A stretch of DNA of 55,135 bases from a virus: positions 1-55,135 of IMG/VR virus record IMGVR_UViG_3300034198_012209; one strand, 5' to 3'. Position 1 is the stretch's first letter. Every line of letters starts with the position of its first letter. The notes under the pieces were generated by a model that saw only the letters and a list, made by a program, of their open reading frames with translations, was not told the origin of the DNA and did not search any database. Positions 7,391 to 14,816 of the stretch are shown in pieces. The position numbers were made by a program, and so were the translations under genes.

Positions 7391-7574
7391 GAAGAAAGCT
7401 AAATCTAAATTACTTTCTCCCCCTCCAGGAACCAAAGGGGGTGTGGGGGAAAATAAGCTAAAAGTTAAACGCAAAACTGTTAGTACCGATATTTGTGTAG
7501 CTTGTAAAGGTACAGGTGAATCGTCATCAGGTTCACGTTGCTACCCTTGTTCTGGAAAAGGAAAGAAGAAATGA
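7383..7574 (+). CDS. 63-aa DnaJ-type zinc-finger protein
   Basis: A GTG start at 7383 is preferred, with AAGGA upstream and overlap with the stop of the previous gene; a longer ATG frame from 7344 exists. Residues 38-59 hold CVACKGTG and CYPCSGKG, the CxxCxGxG repeat of DnaJ zinc fingers, here without a J domain. Residues 9-22 (LLSPPPGTKGGVGE) are encoded by a copy of the pyrimidine-CCAG repeat plus G-runs, which looks like an in-frame insertion in an otherwise Lys-rich stretch. Confidence 0.8.
   Translation: MAKKKAKSKLLSPPPGTKGGVGENKLKVKRKTVSTDICVACKGTGESSSGSRCYPCSGKGKKK
7414..7431 (+). repeat. Pyrimidine-CCAGRAA motif, copy in DnaJ-like gene
   Basis: The sense strand reads TTTCTCCCCCTCCAGGAA, followed by GGGGG and a second GGGGG run that can pair with the C-run. 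It is the rightward copy, so the motif again follows the direction of transcription. It is read in frame as SPPPGT. Confidence 0.65.
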
Positions 7575-8308
7575 GTAATTCAAAGAAATTTAAAGTAGGT
7601 TCTCTAGTTAAGATAGTAGGTACAGTACATGACAGTGTACAAGGTAAAATTATTAGAGTACTACCTGTTGGGCGTAATAAATACGTTGTAGCATCCACAA
7701 AAGATGGTAGTACTGAAATGCAGTACGTAGGTACATTCGATGCGTCGAATTTAAAGCATCGCCCTCTACCTTGTAAGTTTGATGAAGAAGTAATTGCTTC
7801 ACTAAACAAAGAATTTACACCTGTAAAGAATCTAAGTAAAAATGCGATCTACAGTGAAGATGCGTTTTACGATGTTTGGGACGAAATGCCACCAAAGGCA
7901 CCTTGGATGACTAAGACTGATGCAGTAAAGCCTTGTGGAACGCACAACGTACCGATCAAAGATGCAGGGCTACAAACGCATATAGAAGCTAGGTTCGATT
8001 GTATACCACCAGAAGTATTATTGTTATTAGCTCAATGCTTAGGATTTGGTGCTCGTAAGTACGGTAAAGACAATTGGAAGAAGATTGAACCGTGGCATCA
8101 CCTTAATCACGCTATGAACCATATCAACGAATGGAATCGTGGTAATAGAGACGAACCCCACCTAGTTAATGCAATGGCTAGACTTACATTTGCTTTATGG
8201 CACGCTGTACGTAGTCAAGAACAACCAGATACGTACATTCATCCAGACGAAAAACATAACTCATACAACACTATTTCTGGAGGTAAGAAAGATAATGATA
8301 ACATTTAA
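7571..8308 (+). CDS. SH3-like domain fused to dATP/dGTP pyrophosphohydrolase-like domain
   Basis: The ATG at 7571 overlaps the previous stop (ATGA); an upstream frame from 7538 is unlikely. Residues 8-60 (KVGSLVKIVGTV...GKIIRVLP) resemble a KOW/SH3-like module. Residues 130-215 match the phage MazG-related DUF5664 type seen in MazZ-like enzymes: ARFDCIPPEVL, FGARKYGKDNWKK, HHLNHAMNHINEW and DEPHLVNAMARL. MazZ-like enzymes hydrolyse dGTP/dATP in phages with modified purines, though here no PurZ or other base-modification gene is visible, so general nucleotide clean-up is more cautious. Confidence 0.8.
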   Translation: MSNSKKFKVGSLVKIVGTVHDSVQGKIIRVLPVGRNKYVVASTKDGSTEMQYVGTFDASNLKHRPLPCKFDEEVIASLNKEFTPVKNLSKNAIYSEDAFYDVWDEMPPKAPWMTKTDAVKPCGTHNVPIKDAGLQTHIEARFDCIPPEVLLLLAQCLGFGARKYGKDNWKKIEPWHHLNHAMNHINEWNRGNRDEPHLVNAMARLTFALWHAVRSQEQPDTYIHPDEKHNSYNTISGGKKDNDNI

Positions 8309-8834
8309 ACAGTTAGTAATAGGTTTTCTGAAATCAATTGGTGGTATGATTGTTGGAGCTACGTTAGTTACTTTATGGTTACGTATTATGTGTTTTGACT
8401 TCACTATGAAAGATTTATACATAGTACTTGCCATAGTACTAGCTTGGCCTGCACTAGAATATTGTGCTCATAGGTATCTGATGCATGAATGGGTTTGGAC
8501 TCCATTCAAGTTTACTCACACTAGACATCATAGTAACCCAGTTCCATCTACTGGATTGCCTGATGCATGGATAGTCTTTACGTACTGGGTACTGTCATGG
8601 ATACTACTGTATACTACTAGTGGTATCTATACAGCATATACTACAATACTATGCATGTTACTATGGTACGAGTTTGCTCATTACGCATGTCACACTAGTT
8701 ACAAGCCTAAAACTTGGTGGGGTTATGCAATCAAAGCTAACCATTTACAACATCATAAAGAGCTACCTAGTAGGTATGCTTTACTATTTCCCATCATAAA
8801 AGTAGTTTCTACTGAGGTTAAAAATGAAATTTGA
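8295..8834 (+). CDS. Fatty acid hydroxylase / sterol desaturase superfamily protein
   Basis: The 179-aa integral membrane protein carries the full histidine set of the di-iron FA hydroxylase superfamily: HRYLMH (59-64), HTRHH (75-79), HYACH (129-133) and HLQHH (150-154), with four hydrophobic spans around them. Family members (for example carotenoid hydroxylases and sterol desaturase-like enzymes) oxidise lipids at the membrane. The start at 8295 follows GGAGGTAAG at the end of the preceding gene. Substrate unknown; it would be an auxiliary metabolic gene that changes host lipids or pigments. The chain is compact, like CrtZ/BKT-type hydroxylases. Confidence 0.88.
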   Translation: MITFKQLVIGFLKSIGGMIVGATLVTLWLRIMCFDFTMKDLYIVLAIVLAWPALEYCAHRYLMHEWVWTPFKFTHTRHHSNPVPSTGLPDAWIVFTYWVLSWILLYTTSGIYTAYTTILCMLLWYEFAHYACHTSYKPKTWWGYAIKANHLQHHKELPSRYALLFPIIKVVSTEVKNEI

Positions 8835-8982
8835 TAAGGATAATTGGTTTGATTATTTAACTGATGTATTGTTTTGTTTGTTCGTAGTTTGTTGTTTATT
8901 CCTTATTTTACTTTTGATAGGATATTCTATACAAGAGATAATAAAGATATGGACAACTATAAGTTATGGAGGTGCAAGGTGA
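8824..8982 (+). CDS. 52-aa single-span membrane protein
   Basis: The frame starts MKFDKDNWFDYLTD, followed by a strongly hydrophobic segment (VLFCLFVVCCLFLILLLIGY) and a short charged tail. It overlaps the hydroxylase gene by 11 nt and the next gene's GTG by 4 nt. Tight overlaps on both sides support it being real. It may partner the hydroxylase in the membrane; function unknown. Confidence 0.75.
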   Translation: MKFDKDNWFDYLTDVLFCLFVVCCLFLILLLIGYSIQEIIKIWTTISYGGAR

Positions 8983-9266
8983 GTAATTTCAAAGTTGGCG
9001 ACAAAGTTTGGGTACAGTGCGAGGTGAAGGAAACTACGCATCACAGCGTGCGTATTTGCTTTGACGGTGTTAATTGGTTTTGGGCTGGTAAAGAGGACTG
9101 CCGATCCGTCGAGCCAGGACCAGTTGTAAAGGAATCCTTGACGACTGAACTCAACGATCCGTCTAATGGATGGGAACCTACAAAGGATGAAGTTGAATAC
9201 GCAATGGATCGTTGCGGTGTACCAGTTAATAAAGAAATTGACAACTTTAAAGAAGAATTAGAGTAG
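8979..9266 (+). CDS. 95-aa SH3-like protein
   Basis: The GTG start at 8979 is preferred because GGAGG lies 7 nt upstream; the frame extends further up but into the preceding gene. Residues 4-12 (FKVGDKVWV) begin an SH3-like barrel as in the KOW-type gene upstream. Base composition shifts to more GC-rich codons from here to about 9688. Function unknown. Confidence 0.75.
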   Translation: MSNFKVGDKVWVQCEVKETTHHSVRICFDGVNWFWAGKEDCRSVEPGPVVKESLTTELNDPSNGWEPTKDEVEYAMDRCGVPVNKEIDNFKEELE

Positions 9267-9313
9267 TTTGTTGCTACTCAAGGTACGTACTCAAGAACTC
9301 AAAAGGTGAGATA

Positions 9314-9688
9314 ATGACTAATCCTAAATGGAAGATAGGTCCAGTCAAACTGGCCAATGGCGATGATGCGTTTATTGACGCGATCAATTATGGGCAAAAG
9401 GATTCGGTGTACACAGGAAGGATTCGTAATCACACAGGCGAATGGGTTGCTGGTGGATGGCATAATAACGGGCGGTTTATGTATGCTGGAAAGGATCATG
9501 AATGCAACCTAGCCCCACCGCCCAAGAAAACGGTGCGTGTGGAAGAGATGTGGGTTGTCGTTCTTCACAAAGGCGAGGCTTACTATTATTACAGTGAGGA
9601 AGCGGCAAAAAAAGCTGCTCGCGCATTAACGGTATTTGCAATCAGAAAGCTCGAACCGTTTGAAGTCACGGAAGGGGAGGGGCTATGA
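9314..9688 (+). CDS. Unknown 124-aa protein in a GC-richer cassette
   Basis: The N-terminal half has Gly/Trp turns (GEWVAGGWHNNGRFMYAG), suggesting a beta fold; residues 75-115 contain YYYYSEEAAKKAARALT. The ATG follows GGTGAG. Codon use (GCG, CGG, GAT) is unlike the AT-rich neighbours after 9690, suggesting recent acquisition along with the preceding gene. No function recognised. Confidence 0.75.
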   Translation: MTNPKWKIGPVKLANGDDAFIDAINYGQKDSVYTGRIRNHTGEWVAGGWHNNGRFMYAGKDHECNLAPPPKKTVRVEEMWVVVLHKGEAYYYYSEEAAKKAARALTVFAIRKLEPFEVTEGEGL

Positions 9689-9945
9689 GTAAGCTAACAG
9701 CAACGTTATGGTTACACCAAGATAAGTGTAGAATACTTCTAAAGGAAGTTACAGAAACAGGTACTAAGGTACTAGGCGTAGATGATTCTTGGAATAATCG
9801 AGCATCAGCAGAAATAGCTGCGATGTCAGTTACACTAGATATAACTTTTGTAAGGAGTGATAGTCAACCAGAACAGATTGTACTTTTAAATAAAGAGTTT
9901 GAAGATTTTAAATTTGCCTCAATGAAAGGATCGAATAATGGTTAA
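9685..9945 (+). CDS. Unknown 86-aa protein
   Basis: The ATG overlaps the previous stop by 4 nt after a GGGGAGGG ribosome site. The protein reads as a beta-hairpin pair followed by helices (ASAEIAAMSVTLD). Codon use returns to the AT-rich, GTAC/CTAG-rich style of the main genome. Function unknown. Confidence 0.75.
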   Translation: MSKLTATLWLHQDKCRILLKEVTETGTKVLGVDDSWNNRASAEIAAMSVTLDITFVRSDSQPEQIVLLNKEFEDFKFASMKGSNNG

Positions 9946-10498
9946 TGCAATACACTCAATCAGAGTCATAGATGGAGATACAGTAGAAGCTATGGTAGCT
10001 GGTACTGAGTTCTTTAAGAATGACTACAAGTTACTTAGTATTAGACTCTACGGTATAGATACACCAGAGAAGAATACTGTAGCTGGTAAGCTAGTCAAAC
10101 AAGTAGTAATACAAGTTTTGAGTACTTACAAAGAACCACTAGTACAGTATCGTACTGAAGACAAGTTTTCTGGTCGTGGAGTAGGAGATGTAGAAGATGG
10201 TAGCCAAGTAGACGTTGTTACTCTTTCCGAATTCCTATTGTTAAATAGATTAGCTAAACGTTACTATGGTGATAAGAAGAAACCTTGGACTGACCAAGAA
10301 CTCTATGATGTAGAAAACAACTGTAACAAGTTACTGCCTACATACCATGCAGAGCATATAGTAGCTAAGTATCAAGATAATGCTGAGCAGTATAATCAAG
10401 AAGAAGAACGTCTCAGTATAGTCTACTACTCCAAAGGCTACGTAGAAAGTACTTTGATCTTTGATAAGTTTATTCATCCTACTCCAGAAAATGCGTAG
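9938..10498 (+). CDS. Staphylococcal-nuclease-like (SNase) protein
   Basis: Residues 6-50 (HSIRVIDGDTVEA, then IRLYGIDTPEKN) are the SNase/thermonuclease signature, with Arg36 and Glu44 in the positions of the catalytic Arg and Glu, and a later YRTEDKFSGRGVG matching the second conserved region. The OB-fold nucleases cleave DNA and RNA with calcium. No signal peptide is seen, so it acts in the cytoplasm, perhaps in host DNA degradation. It is the last gene of the rightward operon; ATG overlaps the previous gene by 8 nt. Confidence 0.85.
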   Translation: MVNAIHSIRVIDGDTVEAMVAGTEFFKNDYKLLSIRLYGIDTPEKNTVAGKLVKQVVIQVLSTYKEPLVQYRTEDKFSGRGVGDVEDGSQVDVVTLSEFLLLNRLAKRYYGDKKKPWTDQELYDVENNCNKLLPTYHAEHIVAKYQDNAEQYNQEEERLSIVYYSKGYVESTLIFDKFIHPTPENA

Positions 10499-10937
10499 GA
10501 CTATAGACTTACTAACTAAGTCTAATGATTGTTGACACAATCATTAGCGGTAAGGAGATGTACATAGTGTACCTTAGCTAGTCACTAGTAGAGCTAGTGG
10601 CTAGTAATAGATAGATGATATAGCTATAGAGTATCAATTAAATGACGTACCCAGTAATCTATATGAAGTATAGTTGTACCCCATTTCTAGTAGTCTCTAA
10701 CTACATAAGGTAAGCAGTAATAAAATAGTTACTGTATAGTCAAAATAGGTGAAAAGGGATGTAACGGGTCCCATAAGGCCCCCGGTACTACTACATCAGC
10801 ATGTATTAGCTAGGTATCTCGTAACTATAAATTTTATTAGCTAGGCTAGATGTATCACCGACCAAGTACCTAGATTGTGCATCTAATCCGATTTTAGAAT
10901 CGGGGACACAACCTAGGTATATTGGAGTCTTTATTGT

Positions 10938-10967
10938 TTGATTGCTTGAACAATCAAGGGCAGTTTT
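10938..10967 (+). terminator. Candidate terminator of the rightward operon
   Basis: TTGATTG-cttgaa-CAATCAA forms a 7-bp hairpin, followed after GGGCAG by TTTTT. It lies 440 nt after the SNase gene and fits a moderate intrinsic terminator. Confidence 0.45.
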
Positions 10968-10975
10968 TATCCTCT

Positions 10976-11014
10976 GAATCTAGGCCGATTGCCTATCATT
11001 GTTGGCCTAGATTC
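10976..11014. terminator. Large inverted repeat, possible bidirectional terminator
   Basis: GAATCTAGGCC and GGCCTAGATTC form a perfect 11-bp stem with a 17-nt loop, 31 nt from the stop of the leftward gene at 11046. No clear T-run follows on either side, so its terminator role is uncertain. Confidence 0.4.
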
Positions 11015-11045
11015 TTAGATATATGGTGGATTACTGGGCTAGGTG

Positions 11046-12227
11046 TTACACTCCAGATAAGATCGTTTTCAAAGCTTCTTCGCGTTCTGCTTTGAGCTTC
11101 TTAGCGATTTTCTGGATTCCATCTGGATAGGAGTCGTCGTTGTGTTCGCTGATGGTTTCTGCTTTTGGGGCATGGTTTGCTCTCAGGGTTTTCCACAATG
11201 CCACCATCCAAAAGTATTTTTCCTCAGCGGTTCTTTTGAAGGTTTGGAAAGGTTGGTAAGCGTTTCCGATCAAGCTCAACTGAGTTTCGAAGCGGTCCAA
11301 AAGTTTTCGAACTAGTGCAAAGTCTTCAAAACATTCTGGACATGCGTCTACCATTGCTATAAGCAGCAAATCAATTCTGCATTTTTGCAGGTCTTTTCCG
11401 CCATTGGTGTAAAGCTCGGTTTCTTGCACGATCTCGACAAGGGTTCTGCCTGTGCTCGATGTCGGATTCTCTGATGGTGTAGATGGGTCCTTACTGGTGA
11501 GATTCCACAAGCCCAAGTAGAGGGGGTCGTAGTCCCAACAACGGGTTTCTTGAATTGAGGTCAACGTGTGCCCTCCTTGCTTGTGGGCAGATTGTCCTCC
11601 CCCTTCGATGTTCAGCCCTTGCAGTCTCAACCTAACGACATTTCCGGCTTGTTGCATGAATGACGAATAGAATGAAGCGGCTTCGTCTGTCATGTCGGCA
11701 AGCTTCAGAGCGGTCTTACTTTGGTCCGCTACAGTCCACTTTGCCTGGGTTCCGTCAAAACCATCTGCTGTTGCGGTTGTGAATCGGAGCGCAATAATAA
11801 CGGGATTGTCTGGGTTTTTCGTCTTGTGTTCGTCCAAGATGCGGAACCTATGGCCGTGATCGATCAGGTTCATCGTTTCTACGTTTATCGATGCTTGGCC
11901 TCTTCGATAATCGTAAGCTTCGAGGCTAGGAATATCTTTTTCTCTGAGTGTTTTTGCGTGTCCTGGTTTCTCGTCTCGGTTTCCAGGTATGGTTCTTTTT
12001 TTACGATCATAACCGATGAGAACACAGAATTCACTCCAGTCTTGGCCGGTTTCAAAGTTCACCAGATACCTCGTTTCTAGGTCTAAAAATTGAATTTCTA
12101 GAAACTCGGTCCAAGTGAGGACTTGCGGCGATACGATTTCTTTGCCGAGAAACAATTCTCGGATCGTCAATACTGGGCTTGCTGCTGCTGCTGGTGCTAG
12201 CTTGGCGGTCGTCTTGGTCTTGGTCAT
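11046..12227 (-). CDS. Unknown 393-aa protein in a GC-richer cassette
   Basis: The N-terminus is low-complexity (Thr/Lys/Ala-rich to residue 18), followed by a mixed alpha/beta body and a Lys/Glu-rich end. No motif is recognised. The codon use (CTC, GCC, AAG) differs visibly from the AT-rich genes at both sides. It ends a three-gene leftward unit with its own promoter at 12795-12822, so it may be a recently acquired or independently expressed cassette; a host-takeover or defence role is possible but unsupported. Confidence 0.8.
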   Translation of the reverse strand: MTKTKTTAKLAPAAAASPVLTIRELFLGKEIVSPQVLTWTEFLEIQFLDLETRYLVNFETGQDWSEFCVLIGYDRKKRTIPGNRDEKPGHAKTLREKDIPSLEAYDYRRGQASINVETMNLIDHGHRFRILDEHKTKNPDNPVIIALRFTTATADGFDGTQAKWTVADQSKTALKLADMTDEAASFYSSFMQQAGNVVRLRLQGLNIEGGGQSAHKQGGHTLTSIQETRCWDYDPLYLGLWNLTSKDPSTPSENPTSSTGRTLVEIVQETELYTNGGKDLQKCRIDLLLIAMVDACPECFEDFALVRKLLDRFETQLSLIGNAYQPFQTFKRTAEEKYFWMVALWKTLRANHAPKAETISEHNDDSYPDGIQKIAKKLKAEREEALKTILSGV

Positions 12228-12233
12228 GGTCTT

Positions 12234-12416
12234 CTATCCTTTGGCATTGCTGCCGATGGTTTGCATCCTTTGGATTCGTCTGGATGCTTCGACGATTTGC
12301 CGATAGTGGCAAAGAATCGGGGTTAGAGTCGAACTAACCTTGGACCTCTCCGATTCGGTTGATTTATCGAATTTGGTTTGCCAGTGTTTCGTGATAGACT
12401 CGCACATCGTTGGCAA
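12234..12416 (-). CDS. Possible 60-aa protein between the two cassette genes
   Basis: The frame fills the gap between the coiled-coil gene and the 393-aa gene, overlaps the former by 53 nt and stops 6 nt before the next start. It is Ser/Arg-rich with no motif. A competing frame covers the same bases, and no ribosome site is convincing. Confidence 0.45.
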   Translation of the reverse strand: MPTMCESITKHWQTKFDKSTESERSKVSSTLTPILCHYRQIVEASRRIQRMQTIGSNAKG

Positions 12417-12717
12417 GTTGTTCGTTCTCTTTCCGTAAGTTGTTCAAAGCGTTTTCCAGTGTAGCTACCTGGACCACAAGATTGTTTCTCTTCAATTCGT
12501 TTTCTCTTTCGACTGTCGCCAAGTCTGCTTGGTAGGTTTCCTTAAACGCATCGTATGAGACTCGGACAGTTTCTAGGTCTCGTTTATAATCGTCAAGGGC
12601 GATCATGTACATCTCGTGGTAGTCTGCGTTGTTTCGGTGTATCTGGGCTTTTAGCTTGGCGATGGTCAGATCCTTCTTGGCGATGGTAACCAAGAGGTCC
12701 ATATAACTTTTTGACAT
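12364..12717 (-). CDS. Coiled-coil protein, 117 aa
   Basis: Almost the whole chain is heptad-like with Glu, Lys, Leu and Asn, for example residues 65-110 (ERENELKRNN, then ATLENALNNLRKENEQ), so an elongated coiled coil is expected. It begins the cassette downstream of a sigma70-like promoter. It may scaffold or partner the 393-aa protein. Function unknown. Confidence 0.75.
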   Translation of the reverse strand: MSKSYMDLLVTIAKKDLTIAKLKAQIHRNNADYHEMYMIALDDYKRDLETVRVSYDAFKETYQADLATVERENELKRNNLVVQVATLENALNNLRKENEQLANDVRVYHETLANQIR

Positions 12718-13271
12718 TTTCTCGAATCCTCTAGTCTGTTTTGCCGGTCCTGAGCGGGGGACCGTTTCCCGAGTTGGTTTTCCAACTACGCAATACTATA
12801 CCACTTATCGGATAGTTGGCAAGTCCAAGTAAAGGATATTTGAAAAGAATTTTCAAAATACTTTTTTGGTCGATCTAGGTCCCAAGGTCCTACGGGCCAG
12901 CTTTGAGTAGTTTTATCTAGTCAATGGGAAGGGCTCTAAAATCGGTTCTAAAGCGTTTCGTTTGGGCTAGGTACTTTGGGTGGTCCGGGGTTTGGGATGC
13001 GTTTTGAGGCAATCTAGAGGGCTTGGCGGGGACGGCTACACCCCCTAACACCTCCTACACTCTTAGTACCAAAATGAGCCGGGCCAGGCCGGAATTCACG
13101 CGCGTATCCGTGGGCGTATACGTGGAAAACAATTGGATAATTGATAAATAGGTCAATTCTGGACGCGCCCTTAACTGGTCAAGAGAAGACTAGCCTATAC
13201 AACTAGGGAACTAGTCTTCTAACATACTACTTGCAAAATCTAGAGCTAGCACGCACTTGAGCGTACAAGCA
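12718..13271. other. 554-bp intergenic region
   Basis: No gene is supported. It holds a promoter (12795-12822), a GGTCC/GGACC-type hairpin (about 12749-12766), AGTTGG-tttt-CCAACT (12773-12788), and an inverted repeat AGAAGACTAG (13184-13193) / CTAGTCTTCT (13211-13220) downstream of the gene ending at 13272. The stretch 12880-13130 is GC-richer, matching the cassette genes, and 13150 onward returns to the main composition. Confidence 0.5.
12795..12822 (-). promoter_or_regulatory. Candidate sigma70-like promoter of the 11046-12717 cassette
   Basis: On the minus strand TTGCCA (12822-12817) and TATAGT (12800-12795) are 16 bp apart, about 75 nt before the coiled-coil gene. An AGTTGG/CCAACT hairpin lies just downstream. 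Confidence 0.45.
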
Positions 13272-13679
13272 CTAGCCTTGATTGCCGGATACTGAGTCTT
13301 TATCAATTATATCTGCAAGGTGTAAGCTTTCAGTCCATTTGGATTTGTAGTGCTCAGCTAGTTCTTCCCAGTTTATTGTATCAAAGAAGTAAGCTAGTAT
13401 ACTTTTAGCCAGTTCAACCTTTACTTTGAGGCTAAGTAACTTTGCATAGTGTAGTTGTTTAGGATTAACAGATCGTGATTGAACTAAAGTGCTCAAGTAA
13501 TTAAATGTATTTTCCATACTAAGATTTTCTTTTAGTATTTCTGGCATAACAACTTCTAAGTTTAGAATCATGTTGCTAGCAACAAGTTCTAAAACAAAGT
13601 CTAGTAAATCTTTATCGTTGTCAATTATAGTTGATACCATGAATGTCTCGATGTTTGACCAACCTTCGTATTGTGTCAT
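13272..13679 (-). CDS. Unknown 135-aa helical protein
   Basis: The chain is helical and acidic with hydrophobic heptads; no motif is recognised. Its start lies 16 nt after a copy of the 19-bp element whose first TAA is the stop codon of the gene upstream, and AAAGG provides the ribosome site. It is therefore probably the first gene from that element. Confidence 0.75.
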   Translation of the reverse strand: MTQYEGWSNIETFMVSTIIDNDKDLLDFVLELVASNMILNLEVVMPEILKENLSMENTFNYLSTLVQSRSVNPKQLHYAKLLSLKVKVELAKSILAYFFDTINWEELAEHYKSKWTESLHLADIIDKDSVSGNQG

Positions 13680-13694
13680 GATGATATACCTTTC

Positions 13695-13713
13695 TGCAAT
13701 GTGGAATTTATTA
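13695..13713 (-). promoter_or_regulatory. 19-bp dispersed element before the 135-aa gene
   Basis: The minus strand reads TAATAAATTCCACATTGCA then GAAAGG and, after 9 nt, ATG. Spacing to the ribosome site matches other copies. Confidence 0.65.
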
Positions 13714-13992
13714 AGCTACTACTCTAACTACTAGTGAATCTGTAAGGCTTTGAATTTGTTCAAGTGTAACTGCTTTGGAGAATACTTGCCACCTAATACT
13801 AACAGGACCAAATTTTGATATGTTGTAATCAATGCCCATGAGTTCTACTGTATCATTGATTACTAGTTGGCATTTCCCAAAGTCAAATACTACTGCTGCT
13901 CTTACCATTTCCTGGAGAGGAAGAAGAGATAGTACACTCTCTTCTGTTAGTATTGCTTTGAAAGGCCATTCTTTACTAGTTGCAGTTGGCAT
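13711..13992 (-). CDS. Unknown 93-aa protein
   Basis: A small alpha/beta protein with no known motif. Residues 20-30 (LSLLPLQEMV) are encoded by a copy of the pyrimidine-CCAG repeat. Its ATG overlaps the upstream gene by 17 nt and its stop codon is part of the 19-bp element. Confidence 0.7.
   Translation of the reverse strand: MPTATSKEWPFKAILTEESVLSLLPLQEMVRAAVVFDFGKCQLVINDTVELMGIDYNISKFGPVSIRWQVFSKAVTLEQIQSLTDSLVVRVVA
13909..13929 (-). repeat. Pyrimidine-CCAGRAA motif in 93-aa gene
   Basis: Sense strand TCTCTTCTTCCTCTCCAGGA; read as LSLLPLQE, with the CAG as a codon. Confidence 0.55.
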
Positions 13993-14512
13993 TGCTATAA
14001 TGTTCGATCAAGTAGTCAATGCGTCTAAGTGCTTCGTTGTAGCCTTGCTCTTTGGTACATACACGGTAATCAATGAATGATTCGTCATACTTGTACTTGG
14101 CTAAGTAATCTACATATTTTTCAGAGATGAATCTACATTCTTCTTCGTCCCATTCTTTGTAGGTTATTCCTTCTGGTTCGAATAACCAAGTAGATTCTTC
14201 TCTAGTAAGCTCTAGCCATTCAGTGGCAAATTCAAATTCGTCTAAGTTATCACGGATTGATTGTATAACTTCTGGGGTTTGGATAGCAAGAGTGAAACCT
14301 ACAATGCAGGCATTGGTTCCGCACACGTTATCTGTGTCTTTATGATGGGTTGTTAGGTCGTATATGTCATCAGCAGTAATGCTGGAATAAGTAACCATCT
14401 TTGTATCGTATTTTTGTATAACTTCTTTTGAGTATACGTACTTGTAGTTGAAGTTCTCTTCGAAGTTGACGATTGCCATACGCACTTGTTTGAGTCGATT
14501 TACGTTAGCCAT
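13976..14512 (-). CDS. Unknown 178-aa protein with CGTNACIVGF motif
   Basis: Residues 62-72 (NVCGTNACIVG) followed by an amphipathic helix and WLELTREESTWLFEPEGI match a pattern I have seen in many phage-encoded proteins of unknown function (Cys-Gly-Thr-x-x-Cys-x-x-Gly then an LF pair). The two Cys could bind metal or form part of a fold core. The gene is in a row of small leftward genes likely expressed early. Confidence 0.75.
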   Translation of the reverse strand: MANVNRLKQVRMAIVNFEENFNYKYVYSKEVIQKYDTKMVTYSSITADDIYDLTTHHKDTDNVCGTNACIVGFTLAIQTPEVIQSIRDNLDEFEFATEWLELTREESTWLFEPEGITYKEWDEEECRFISEKYVDYLAKYKYDESFIDYRVCTKEQGYNEALRRIDYLIEHYSNANCN

Positions 14513-14523
14513 GATTGAATGCC

Positions 14524-14808
14524 TTATTTGAAACGAGATAGGAAACCTATTACTTCAGAACTATTAACGATTTGTTCGATTGTAAATGCTGTACTAAAGC
14601 ACGAGCTAAGTTTGAATGGATTGCCTACGAACAATGGATTGTGGTACTCAACATAGTAAGAGTTGTTTTTTAGAGTGATATGTAGTTCACCATTTGGTAC
14701 TTCGTACATAACAGTTTTCTTTACTGGTACTACAACATTACTTGGTAGTAGCCTTGGTTTTTTGAATGAACCGTTTGGATCTTCTTCTGGTAGGTCTTGA
14801 ATGTTCAT
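14524..14808 (-). CDS. Unknown 94-aa protein
   Basis: The start at 14808 is chosen because GGAAGGAG lies 11 nt upstream at the end of the preceding gene; another ATG at 14829 would add seven residues. It is beta-rich in the middle with a helical end. No motif recognised. Confidence 0.7.
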   Translation of the reverse strand: MNIQDLPEEDPNGSFKKPRLLPSNVVVPVKKTVMYEVPNGELHITLKNNSYYVEYHNPLFVGNPFKLSSCFSTAFTIEQIVNSSEVIGFLSRFK

Positions 14809-14816
14809 GATTTGGT

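Larger units (their letters stand above)
10499..11045. other. 547-bp structured intergenic region between converging operons
   Basis: I see no gene. The DNA is rich in inverted repeats: 10523-10532/10537-10546 (10 bp), 10578-10588/10594-10604 (11 bp), a nested structure 10868-10879/10907-10918 enclosing CCGATT-ttag-AATCGG, and the two hairpins listed as terminators. It is where rightward and leftward transcription meet. CTAG tetranucleotides are frequent. It could also serve as an origin or encode a structured RNA. Confidence 0.6.

Noticed and set aside
7015-7809. Open frames on the minus strand across the rightward operon
   Set aside because: They mirror the real rightward genes and lack ribosome sites or motifs.
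8270-8295. TTTCTGGAGGTAAGAAAGA on the coding strand, resembling the complement of the CCAG motif
   Set aside because: It acts as the ribosome site of the hydroxylase gene and is in the opposite sense; counted as a single exception, not a copy.
7571-8308. 2-aminoadenine (Z) genome pathway
   Set aside because: A MazZ-like domain is present but no PurZ or other Z-pathway gene was recognised in the window.
12052-12312. 86-aa frame overlapping the start of the 393-aa gene
   Set aside because: It is out of frame with a better supported gene and composed of Gln/Asp/Ser from reversed codons.
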